NCBI RefSeq assembly: GCF_003725795.1
Contig: NZ_RBEE01000023.1
Coordinates: forward strand, 434,001 to 498,000
From: Pedobacter jejuensis
GTDB taxonomy: Bacteria > Bacteroidota > Bacteroidia > Sphingobacteriales > Sphingobacteriaceae
Direction of reading: 5' to 3'
Length of the DNA: 64,000 bases
Positions 25,963-33,342 of this stretch are shown here, piece by piece (within the stretch, counting starts at the first letter, position 1; each line of letters begins with the position of its first letter). Below the pieces are notes generated by a model. That model had not been told where the DNA came from. It searched no databases and saw only the letters and a list, made by a program, of their open reading frames with translations. Made by a program: the position numbers and the translations under genes.

Positions 25963-26645
25963 AAACAGAAATTATTTCATTTTGGTCTGTGAAAAAATAA
26001 AACATGGTTATTACTTAATACAAACTCCATGGTTTGTTAAGACAAATACCATTCTCATTTAATAATCTGAGTGGTTCCATGGTCTGTGTCCTCACAGACC
26101 ATTCTCATTTAACAATAACAAATAATATTTTATTTCGGTCTGTGGGAACACAGACCGAGGGAATCTTGCTAGTTACTCTATATTTCGTTCCATGGTCTGT
26201 GTCCTCACAGACCATTACCGATTTAATAACCTGAGTAAGATTATTGATTTTGCCTCACATTATTAATAAGCTACTTTTTTTTAGTTTACGTCACGCTGAA
26301 TTTATAACAGTACTTTTTTTACAGGAAAGATGCTGAAATAAATTCAGCAAGACGGGTCGTAAAAGCAATACGGTGATAAAACAGCAAAATATTAAGTTTA
26401 AGAATCGAACCGTTCCATGGTCTGTGTCCTCACAGACCATTTCAAATTCAATAATAATGAATATTTTATTTCACTCTGTGGGGACACAGACCGAGGGAAT
26501 CTTGCTAGTTACTCCATATTTCGTTTTACGGTTTGTGTACTCACAGACCATTCTCTTTTAGTAATAACAAATAATATTTTATTTCGGTCTTTGAGCACAC
26601 GGACCGAAGGCTGAATAAATGTTTAATTACCAATTGTAACTCAAC
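25963..26645. repeat. Array of alternating palindromes with a second repeat nested inside
   Basis: Palindromes with stem GGTCTGTG/CACAGACC alternate in orientation: A-type (loop TCCT) at 26079-26102, 26192-26215, 26417-26440 and a degraded one at 26528-26551; B-type (reverse orientation) at 26136-26157, 26472-26493 and 26585-26606. Start-to-start spacing is 55-57 bp within each block. Spacers are also conserved (AAATAATATTTTATTT after A; AGGGAATCTTGCTAGTTACT after B). A decayed copy lies at 26027-26056. Between the blocks is another imperfect inverted repeat (GTCACGCTGAATTTAT at 26290-26305, its complement at 26338-26353). The short ORFs through the array are by-products of the repeats. Confidence 0.85.
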
Positions 26646-26996
26646 CTAAGACAGGCTGGTAAATGACAATTTAACTTGGTTTGTTATATTTCTATGCAAT
26701 AAGATATTTTCGAAATCTAAACCAACAGTCAAATCAATCCAATCAGGATTGCAAGACCTTACCAAACGTTCTTTTTGCATACGGGTAAATCTGCTAACCA
26801 ATTTAAATCGGGCTAATGCTTGTGCTTCGGTTTTAAATTCTTCGAAATAAACCAAGCGAGTTAATTGTTGTCCGTTATCAAAAAACAAGTTTGGCATCTG
26901 CTTGTAAAAATCTAATGTTTTAATCAAATCAGAACTCATGCCAACATGCATACTTGTGCGATTTCTGTCGGTAACGATGTAAACAAACTTTTTCAT
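26646..26996 (-). CDS. GIY-YIG-fold protein with altered catalytic residues
   Basis: 116 residues from ATG 26996; a longer frame to 27047 adds 17 unconserved residues over the operator region. The GIY-YIG domain is recognisable: FVYIVTD (4-10), then MHVGMSSDL (16-24) where the second tyrosine is His17, an aromatic-rich LTRLVYFEEF strand and TEAQALARFKLVSRFTR (56-72). In ordinary short GIY-YIG proteins the last block reads AREKQ, with a metal-binding Glu; here that position is Phe64. The C-terminal CNPDWIDLT matches the family end. It is probably not a standard nuclease. It diverges from the LexA-like gene and shares its operator region. Confidence 0.8.
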   Translation of the reverse strand: MKKFVYIVTDRNRTSMHVGMSSDLIKTLDFYKQMPNLFFDNGQQLTRLVYFEEFKTEAQALARFKLVSRFTRMQKERLVRSCNPDWIDLTVGLDFENILLHRNITNQVKLSFTSLS

Positions 26997-27058
26997 AATA
27001 ACGTGTTTATAAATTAAAACTAAACTAATTAGCATACCCCCTTGCAAATCAAAATAAT

Positions 27059-27103
27059 ATTACTAACTTTATGAGCATAAAATTACTAACTATTTTAGTA
27101 ATT
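27059..27103. promoter_or_regulatory. Operator of the LexA-like regulator
   Basis: A perfect inverted repeat AATTACTAA (27081-27089) / TTAGTAATT (27095-27103) with a 5-bp spacer, plus another ATTACTAAC half-site at 27059-27067, exactly 23 bp upstream of the same half-site in the palindrome. It lies between the divergent GIY-YIG and LexA-like genes, so it could control both. Confidence 0.65.
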
Positions 27104-27129
27104 CCAAATTTATTTTAAAATTTATTTTT

Positions 27130-27906
27130 ATGTCAAATATTTCAAATAATTTAAAGTACCTAAGGAAGAAAAAAGGCCATACACAGCAAGCATTCGCCGA
27201 TTTGATGGAAATTAAAAGATCGTTGATTGGAGCTTATGAAGAAGATAGAGCTGAGCCGAAATATGATTTGCTAAAAAAAATAGCCGAATATTTTGATTTA
27301 ACCATCGATGAATTCATCAATGAGAAAATATCTGACAGCTGGAAACCTAAGCCAAAAAGTTCTGGTTCTAACCTAAGAGTACTTAGCATTTCGGTTGATG
27401 CAAACGACAGAGAAAATATTGAGTTGGTTCCTGTTAAAGCAAGTGCTGGTTATTTAAATGGTTTTTCCGATCCTCAATATATTAGCGATTTGCCTAAATT
27501 TCAATTACCAATTCCGGCTTTGCGCCAAGGAACCTTTCGTGCTTTTGAAATTATGGGCGATAGTATGTTACCCGTTCAACCTGGAAGTGTAATTATAGGT
27601 GAATATTTAGATAATTGGAGTGAAGTTAAAACTGGCGAAACCTATATCGTAATTAGTAAAAATGAAGGTGTTGTTTACAAAAGAGCAGGCAATCGTTTTA
27701 AAGAACATAAAGATTTAAAATTAATTTCTGATAATAAAGTATATGATGCCTACACTATTGCGGCAGATGATATTTTAGAAATTTGGAAAGCAAAAGCTTA
27801 TATATCAACATCGTTGCCCGAACCCGCACCAGATCCAACTATGGAAACCTTGACTCAAATGATGGCTCAGATGCAAAAATCAATTTCGCAGTTAAATAAG
27901 AATTAA
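27130..27906 (+). CDS. LexA/CI-like repressor: HTH plus S24 self-cleaving domain
   Basis: 258 residues. The N-terminal HTH_XRE domain (about 5-65: LKYLRKKKGHTQQAFADLM, IKRSLIGAYEEDRAEPKYDL) is joined to an S24 peptidase domain (about 98-215). The catalytic dyad is visible as Ser145 in IMGDSMLPV and Lys184 in VVYKRAG, and a likely Ala106-Gly107 cleavage site lies in VKASAGYLNG. This is the layout of repressors that cut themselves when RecA is activated by DNA damage. The C-terminal 40 residues (Pro/Met/Gln-rich) are extra. The palindrome just upstream suggests autoregulation. It could be the cell's SOS regulator or a domesticated phage repressor. Confidence 0.9.
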   Translation: MSNISNNLKYLRKKKGHTQQAFADLMEIKRSLIGAYEEDRAEPKYDLLKKIAEYFDLTIDEFINEKISDSWKPKPKSSGSNLRVLSISVDANDRENIELVPVKASAGYLNGFSDPQYISDLPKFQLPIPALRQGTFRAFEIMGDSMLPVQPGSVIIGEYLDNWSEVKTGETYIVISKNEGVVYKRAGNRFKEHKDLKLISDNKVYDAYTIAADDILEIWKAKAYISTSLPEPAPDPTMETLTQMMAQMQKSISQLNKN

Positions 27907-27975
27907 CATTTTTTAACAATGATGGATTAAACCCATTAGCCATTTTGCCCTCTATTAGTTAAACACATACGAAAA

Positions 27976-28425
27976 ATGAAAAAACTAATTTTAACAATGG
28001 CAATTGCAGTAATGGGTTTTACTGCGGCATTTGCACAAGACTCTACAAAAAGAGCAAGAAGACCAATGGCTAACTTAACTGCTGAACAAAGAGCAGAAAA
28101 AGCAACCGGAATGATGGATAAAAAGTTAAGCCTAACTGCAGACCAAAAACAAAAAGTTTATGCAATCGAGTTAGACCGAGCAAAAAAAGCGGATGCTTTT
28201 CGTACCGAGGATAGAGCGGCAATGAAAGGAAAGATGAAGGATAGAAAAGCGGAGATGGAAAAGAGCAAGGCTGAGTTAGATAACATTTTAACTGCAGAAC
28301 AAAAAACGAAGTTAGATGCTTTTAGAGCCGAAGCCAAAGAAAAAGGTGGACAGATGAGAAAAGGAATGGGAAGAGGAAAAAGAGATAAAGCTCCGGTAGT
28401 TTCAAATCCGCCAGCACAAGGTTAA
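27976..28425 (+). CDS. Exported Lys/Ala-rich helical protein (DUF4890/Spy-like)
   Basis: 149 residues with a signal peptide (about 1-20, ending AAFAQ). The mature part is almost all charged helix with two LTAEQR/LTADQKQK-type motifs (LSLTADQKQKVYAIEL, ILTAEQKTKLDAF), as in Spy/CpxP-like and DUF4890 periplasmic proteins of Bacteroidota, ending in a Gly/Lys/Arg-rich tail. A chaperone-like or envelope stress role is suggested by the family resemblance only. A terminator hairpin follows 25 bp after the stop. Confidence 0.75.
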   Translation: MKKLILTMAIAVMGFTAAFAQDSTKRARRPMANLTAEQRAEKATGMMDKKLSLTADQKQKVYAIELDRAKKADAFRTEDRAAMKGKMKDRKAEMEKSKAELDNILTAEQKTKLDAFRAEAKEKGGQMRKGMGRGKRDKAPVVSNPPAQG

Positions 28426-28450
28426 TTTAAATTATTTGAAATATTGCGAA

Positions 28451-28485
28451 GCGTTCCAGTTAATTGGAACGCTTTCTTTATTTTT
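28451..28485 (+). terminator. Terminator before bioF
   Basis: A perfect 8-bp stem (GCGTTCCA, 28451-28458, with TGGAACGC, 28465-28472) followed by TTTCTTTATTTTT. It ends just before the bioF start and overlaps the candidate bioF -7 box. Confidence 0.8.
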
Positions 28486-28486
28486 G
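28479..28486 (+). promoter_or_regulatory. Candidate -7 box immediately before bioF
   Basis: TATTTTTG matches TAnnTTTG but ends only 4 bp before the bioF ATG at 28491. If used, transcription would begin at or within the start codon region, giving a leaderless mRNA. The T-tract is shared with the terminator. Confidence 0.35.
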
Positions 28487-28490
28487 TACA

Positions 28491-29621
28491 ATGGATAAAG
28501 TAGAACAATTTATTGTAGATAAGCTGGAGGTGAGAAGCAACGATCTATCCTTGAGAAGGTTAAACACGCTCTTCCCTCCTGTTGATTTTTGTTCTAACGA
28601 TTATTTAGGTTTTGCTCGTTCGGAAGAGCTTAAGAATTTAATTGAGGAAGAAATAAGGCAAATTGATACGTACCGAAATGGTTCTGGTGGCTCAAGATTA
28701 TTAAGTGGAAATACAGTATACATTGAAAATACAGAACAATACATCGCAGATTATCATAAAGCAGAAAGTGGATTAATTTTTAATTCAGGCTATGATGCGA
28801 ATGTGGGTTTACTATCTTCCCTTCCTCAACGTGGCGATACCATTATAACCGATGAATTGATACATGCCAGTATAATTGATGGTTGCAGACTTAGTTATGC
28901 AAACCGATATAAATTTAACCACAACAACCTTACAGATTTAGAAAGCAAACTGAATATAGCTACAGGCAATATATTTGTGGTTGTAGAAAGTGTTTATTCT
29001 ATGGATGGCGATATTGCAGCATTAACAGAAATTGCATCGCTTTGCGAAAAATACAATGCTGCTTTGATTGTTGATGAAGCGCATGCGACCGGTATTTTTG
29101 GAAAAAATGGAGATGGATTAGTTAATCAATTAGGATTGCAAAATAAGGTATTTGCAAGAATTATAACTTTTGGCAAAGCTTTAGGCACACATGGAGCTAT
29201 CGTTTTAGGAAGCCATAACCTACGCAACTACCTCATAAATTTTGCCCGTTCTTTTATTTACACAACTGCAGCACCTCTGCACAACATTGCATCTGTAAAA
29301 TGCGCTTATAAATTATTGGCTAAATCCAATTCATCATTATTAGTAAATAAGATTGAGCTGTATAGAAAGTTAACTAAGCAATATGAAATCCAGGTTTTGG
29401 ATAGTAAAAGTCCAATTCAAGGTGTGTTGTTTTCATCGAATGCAGAAACAAAAAATGCTGCATTATTACTTCAAGCTAAAGGCTTTGATGTTAGGGCAAT
29501 TTTAAGTCCGACAGTTGCACTAGGTAAAGAGCGGTTAAGAATTTGCCTTCATAGTTATAACACCGATGAAGAAATTACATCGTTAATTAAAAGTTTAAAA
29601 GAAATACAAATAAATGGCTAA
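28491..29621 (+). CDS. bioF: 8-amino-7-oxononanoate synthase
   Basis: PLP-dependent condensation of pimeloyl thioester with alanine, an early step of biotin synthesis. The 376 residues from ATG 28491 are normal length; an upstream in-frame TTG at 28464 lies inside the terminator stem and is rejected. Family features are CSNDYLGFA near residue 38, GSGGSRLLSGN, VESVYSMDGD, VDEAHATGIFG and the PLP lysine in TFGKALGTHG (Lys229). Its 3' end overlaps bioD by 8 bp, so the two are translationally coupled. bioA, bioB and bioC are not in the window. A related KBL-type enzyme is unlikely given the bioD neighbour. Confidence 0.93.
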   Translation: MDKVEQFIVDKLEVRSNDLSLRRLNTLFPPVDFCSNDYLGFARSEELKNLIEEEIRQIDTYRNGSGGSRLLSGNTVYIENTEQYIADYHKAESGLIFNSGYDANVGLLSSLPQRGDTIITDELIHASIIDGCRLSYANRYKFNHNNLTDLESKLNIATGNIFVVVESVYSMDGDIAALTEIASLCEKYNAALIVDEAHATGIFGKNGDGLVNQLGLQNKVFARIITFGKALGTHGAIVLGSHNLRNYLINFARSFIYTTAAPLHNIASVKCAYKLLAKSNSSLLVNKIELYRKLTKQYEIQVLDSKSPIQGVLFSSNAETKNAALLLQAKGFDVRAILSPTVALGKERLRICLHSYNTDEEITSLIKSLKEIQING

Positions 29622-30222
29622 ATATTTTGTTACCGGTATTGGTACTGGAATTGGTAAAACCCTTGTTAGTGCTGTGCTTACAGAAAAACTTAAGGCAGAT
29701 TACTGGAAGCCTATTCAATCTGGAGATTTAGAAAATAGCGATAGTTTAACAGTGAGGGATTTAATAAGTAACGAAAATACATCCATCCATAGGGAAAGCT
29801 ATCGACTTACACAGCCTCTATCACCACATTTATCAGCAAAGTTAGATGGCATAGAAATCGAATTAAATCAAATTAAAATGCCTGAAACCACAAACAATTT
29901 AATTATTGAAGGTGCTGGCGGTTTGATGGTTCCTTTAAATGAAGAGCAACTTTTGATAGATTTGATAAAAGATTTTAATGTTGAAGTAATTTTGGTTTCT
30001 CAAAACTATTTAGGAAGTATAAACCACACATTACTTTCAATTAACCTACTTCAACAATATCAAATTAAAATTAAAGGTATAATTTTTAATGGCGTTGAAA
30101 ATCAGGAAACGCAACGCTATATTTTGCAATACTCGAAAATAAAATACCTAGGAAATATCCCTCAAATGGAAATTATAAATAAGGAAAGTGTTAAACAAGC
30201 TGGCGAATTTCTATCACTTTAG
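29614..30222 (+). CDS. bioD: Dethiobiotin synthetase
   Basis: ATP-dependent ring closure of diaminopelargonic acid to dethiobiotin. It has 202 residues, with the P-loop GIGTGIGKTLVS at about 7-18, the substrate-contacting WKPIQSG near 31-37 and EGAGGLMVPL near 98-107. It starts 8 bp inside the end of bioF. The tail converges on and overlaps by 9 bp the end of the leftward SGNH hydrolase gene, with no room for a terminator between them. Confidence 0.94.
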   Translation: MAKYFVTGIGTGIGKTLVSAVLTEKLKADYWKPIQSGDLENSDSLTVRDLISNENTSIHRESYRLTQPLSPHLSAKLDGIEIELNQIKMPETTNNLIIEGAGGLMVPLNEEQLLIDLIKDFNVEVILVSQNYLGSINHTLLSINLLQQYQIKIKGIIFNGVENQETQRYILQYSKIKYLGNIPQMEIINKESVKQAGEFLSL

Positions 30223-30906
30223 GTAATTATTTGCCTGAAGATAATCGGCCCAAACTTTATAACCCTCTGGGATGAGGTGCAAACCATCTTTAGTAAGTTC
30301 GGCTTTTAAACGTTTATTATCATCAACAAAAACCGGATATAAATCTACAACAGTTACCTTTTTCGATTCGAATTTTCTGATTTCATCATTTAACCAAAGG
30401 ATGTGATTATCCTTACCATAATGGTTTTTAAATTTTTCGAATGTGCTGTTAACAGGCAAAAGCGTGGTGAAATAGATATGCGTTTTTTTCGAACCTTGAT
30501 TAATCCTGCTGATCATCATTTTATAATTACGCAAAATGATGCTATCTGGAATATTTCTTGAGACATCATTTATACCAATTAAAATAAAAACTTTAGCCGG
30601 TTTCCTATCAATAACCTCCTGTAATCTTTCTAAAACACCAAACGTTATATCACCAGAAATACCTCTGTTTTTTGCTTGCGGTAAATTTAAAAGTTTAGCC
30701 CAATCGGTGCCGGCAGTAATGCTATTGCCTAAAAATATGAAATCTTTCTTCGATTTTGGGCCAGCTTTAAATTTTGCAACTTGCTCAACATATTTGCCTG
30801 GGCGGTAAGTGCTATCCCATTTAACAATTTGAGCATTCGCATCGAACATGGTAAATGCAAATGTTGCGAGTATAATAAAGGTAACTTTGGTTAAGAAAGA
30901 TTTCAT
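30214..30906 (-). CDS. Exported SGNH/GDSL-type esterase
   Basis: 230 residues with a signal peptide (about 1-25, ending DANAQ). The block I motif is FLGNSITAGTDW (nucleophile Ser near residue 62), followed by NRGISGD (Gly block), ILIGINDVSRN (Asn block) and DGLHLIPEGY (Asp/His). Members hydrolyse acyl, acetyl or phospholipid esters. It is the last gene of the leftward SusCD-phosphoesterase locus, 23 bp after the GDPD gene, which suggests removal of acyl chains or acetyl groups from the imported or surface-bound substrate. Confidence 0.9.
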   Translation of the reverse strand: MKSFLTKVTFIILATFAFTMFDANAQIVKWDSTYRPGKYVEQVAKFKAGPKSKKDFIFLGNSITAGTDWAKLLNLPQAKNRGISGDITFGVLERLQEVIDRKPAKVFILIGINDVSRNIPDSIILRNYKMMISRINQGSKKTHIYFTTLLPVNSTFEKFKNHYGKDNHILWLNDEIRKFESKKVTVVDLYPVFVDDNKRLKAELTKDGLHLIPEGYKVWADYLQANNYLK

Positions 30907-30929
30907 ATCAGAGATTTTAATAAAGGTAA

Positions 30930-31829
30930 TTATTTAGATTTTACCAATATGTCGGGATAGTCAGAAATAATGCCATCAACACCTAATCCTCTTAGCATAT
31001 TTATATCTTCTAACTTATTAGCTGTCCACGGAATAACTTTTACACCATCCTCATGTGCTTTTTTTATTAAATCAGCATTAACCATTTGCCAAACCGGACT
31101 TAAAATAAATGGTTTAAAACCTAAATCTGTAATGTTCTCTTCGTAAGTTTTTTTATTGGCTACCAGAAATGAAGTTTTAACATTTGGATATTTTTCATGA
31201 ATGATTTGAATGGTTCGTTTATCAAAAGATTGAATAACAACATAAGGTGTAATTTTTTTCGATTGAATAACATCCATTAATAACTTCACAAAAACCGCTG
31301 GTTCGGGGTTTGTTACTCCATCGCCCTGCGCATCGCATTTGGTTTCAATGTTGTAAAAAAATTGCTTTGTTTTATTGTTTTTGATATCCTTTTGAACGGC
31401 ATCAATTAGATCTGCGAGTAATGGAATATGTGTTTTAATTTTCTGCTGGTGTGGGAAACCCGCTAAAGGTTTTGTACCTAAATCAAAAGCCATCAAATCT
31501 TTGTAATCCATTTGAAAAATTGGATACTTTTTCGCGTCCGACATGGGGATTTCCTTTCCATCAGGCATAAGCATAAAACCCGGACTTAAGTAATCATCGT
31601 GGGTTACCACAACTTTACCATCTTTGGTGATATGCGTATCCATTTCAAGCGTGGTAATGCCATCAATTTTCATGGCATTTTGCATTGCTAAGATGGTGTT
31701 TTCTGGCCATAAACCTCTCCCACCGCGATGTGCTTCTGCGCTAAAAGCAGGGAATTTCGCAACCTGTGCATTTGCCTGAAACGTAACGGCACTCATAAAA
31801 ATTAAAATCAACGATTTAGAAATTTTCAT
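30930..31829 (-). CDS. Glycerophosphodiester phosphodiesterase, exported
   Basis: 299 residues with a signal peptide (about 1-21, ending NANAQ). GDPD signatures are AEAHRGGRGLWPENTI (catalytic His-Arg), LEMDTHITKDGKVVVTHDD (metal Glu/Asp and second His), a YNIETK strand and a C-terminal IPWTANKLEDI / GVDGIISDYPD. It would release sn-glycerol-3-phosphate from deacylated phospholipid headgroups in the periplasm. It lies 18 bp after the metallophosphoesterase gene and 23 bp before the SGNH gene, so these three are almost certainly cotranscribed. Confidence 0.93.
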   Translation of the reverse strand: MKISKSLILIFMSAVTFQANAQVAKFPAFSAEAHRGGRGLWPENTILAMQNAMKIDGITTLEMDTHITKDGKVVVTHDDYLSPGFMLMPDGKEIPMSDAKKYPIFQMDYKDLMAFDLGTKPLAGFPHQQKIKTHIPLLADLIDAVQKDIKNNKTKQFFYNIETKCDAQGDGVTNPEPAVFVKLLMDVIQSKKITPYVVIQSFDKRTIQIIHEKYPNVKTSFLVANKKTYEENITDLGFKPFILSPVWQMVNADLIKKAHEDGVKVIPWTANKLEDINMLRGLGVDGIISDYPDILVKSK

Positions 31830-31847
31830 CTGTTTTATCTTTTTAAA

Positions 31848-33257
31848 TTAAGCGGTATAATTGGCCTCAAACTTCTCCCCAAATCTATCTGTTGCAACAA
31901 CTTTGACATTTTTTACAGCAGGTTCGAAATGCGCTACAAACAAATGGTCGGTTTTACTTGGTTCGGGGAATGTTCTTCCGGCTGGCAAGGTATCACCCTT
32001 ATATAAACTTACTGATAAGGGATCGTAACCTTTTTGCTGTTCTAAAATTCCCATCGCTTTACCATCCAGAAAATATTCTACTTTCCACATTGGGTCCCAG
32101 TTCCAAACATTAGCAATTAGCCTTTTTTGGTTAGTCAATTCATCAACGTAAATATGAACCTGTTCTTTTTTAGATAATCCAGTTGGCTGATAGAACCACT
32201 TCAATTCAAGCCCATTTACCTCATAAACACCGTAACCACGCGGCGTTCCATCCTCGCAAATTGGACCAGTCCACCAGGCACCGCAAACCGCACCATGATT
32301 ATGTTCAAATATATTATCGGTAATAACATTTCGGTTGTAATGCGTATGGCCAGACATGATGTGAACATTCGTGAACCCGTTTAAAACAGCATAAAAATCG
32401 GTATTATTTTTTACGGCGTTATGTACCGGAATGTGAAGATTAATGATAAGCAAAGCATCTTTTGCCACAAATTTTAAATCTTTTGCCAACCAATCCAATT
32501 GTGCTTGAGAAATAAATCCGTCATAATTTCTTTCTGTACCTAAATATCGAACATCATCTAACACTACATAATGTGCTTTGCCACGATTGAATGAATAATA
32601 TGTTGGACCATAGTGTTCCTGGAAAGTTTTGTCGGATGTTTCATCACCACCCATTCTGTAATCCATATCGTGATTACCCAAAGCCTGAAAAAACGGGATT
32701 GCCATTTTTGCAACTGCTGTGTTATAATCTGTAAACAGCTCGTGGTTATCCCAAACAATATCGCCAACCGTAATTCCATGCACAGGAATTTTTGGGTCCA
32801 TCGATTTAATCATTTTAATGGTATCAGGAACCGAAGTTTCCATCATTTGGGCTACATCCTTTTTATTTTTTACTTGAGGATCTGCCCAGATAATAAAATT
32901 ATGTCGATTATCATTTTGCTTCAAAGCCATTAATTCGAAATTCAAGTTGGTTTTACCAATTGCACTTTCATAGTGTTTAGCGATATGACTTTCGGTTTTA
33001 AACTCGTAACCCGAAGGCGTGCTAATCCATACAAACTTGGCTAGCGGGTTTATTTCAATGGTATAATTTCCTGATTTATCTGTTTGAACAACATTATAAC
33101 CATCAGACACTACAACATTAGCAACTCCTTTTCCTTTACTAGTTATTTTACCAGAAACTTTATTATCTAAAAGGCTGGTAAATGATAACGATTTTAGGCT
33201 TACAAAAAGCGTTGTTCCTAGTAAAGTTGATTTTTGAATAAATGATCTTCTATTCAT
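31848..33257 (-). CDS. Exported calcineurin-like phosphoesterase with N- and C-terminal accessory domains
   Basis: 469 residues. The N-terminus MNRRSFIQKSTLLGTT looks like a Tat-type signal. Residues about 30-115 form a carboxypeptidase-regulatory-like beta-sandwich (SGKITSKGKGVANVVVSDGY), followed by the metallophosphoesterase core: FIIWADPQ, GDIVWDN, GNHDMDYR, NLHIPVHN and GHTHYNRN. The first motif is DPQ rather than the usual DxH. A C-terminal beta domain (about 370-469) completes the MetallophosN/core/MetallophosC layout. It is predicted to cleave phosphomono- or diesters outside the cytoplasm. A hairpin separates it from the DUF5689 gene upstream. Confidence 0.92.
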   Translation of the reverse strand: MNRRSFIQKSTLLGTTLFVSLKSLSFTSLLDNKVSGKITSKGKGVANVVVSDGYNVVQTDKSGNYTIEINPLAKFVWISTPSGYEFKTESHIAKHYESAIGKTNLNFELMALKQNDNRHNFIIWADPQVKNKKDVAQMMETSVPDTIKMIKSMDPKIPVHGITVGDIVWDNHELFTDYNTAVAKMAIPFFQALGNHDMDYRMGGDETSDKTFQEHYGPTYYSFNRGKAHYVVLDDVRYLGTERNYDGFISQAQLDWLAKDLKFVAKDALLIINLHIPVHNAVKNNTDFYAVLNGFTNVHIMSGHTHYNRNVITDNIFEHNHGAVCGAWWTGPICEDGTPRGYGVYEVNGLELKWFYQPTGLSKKEQVHIYVDELTNQKRLIANVWNWDPMWKVEYFLDGKAMGILEQQKGYDPLSVSLYKGDTLPAGRTFPEPSKTDHLFVAHFEPAVKNVKVVATDRFGEKFEANYTA

Positions 33258-33295
33258 TTTTTTGGCTGAAGGATGATTTGAATTGATTAAATAAT

Positions 33296-33323
33296 AAGCT
33301 TGTCGAGTGTATTCGACAAGCTT
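33296..33323. terminator. Hairpin inside the SusCD-phosphoesterase locus
   Basis: A perfect 11-bp stem (AAGCTTGTCGA, 33296-33306, with TCGACAAGCTT, 33313-33323) between the DUF5689 and phosphoesterase genes. The T-tract on the leftward side is weak, so it may attenuate transcription or stabilise mRNA ends. Confidence 0.55.
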
Positions 33324-33342
33324 AAAATAGTATGTATTGTTA

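Noticed and set aside
26034..26614. Short rightward frames through the repeat array (near 26034-26234, 26373-26561, 26417-26614)
   Set aside because: Their similarity to each other comes from the palindromic repeats; no conserved start, RBS or domain.
28464..28490. Upstream TTG start for bioF
   Set aside because: It falls in the right arm of the terminator hairpin and adds nine non-conserved residues; ATG 28491 fits the family start.
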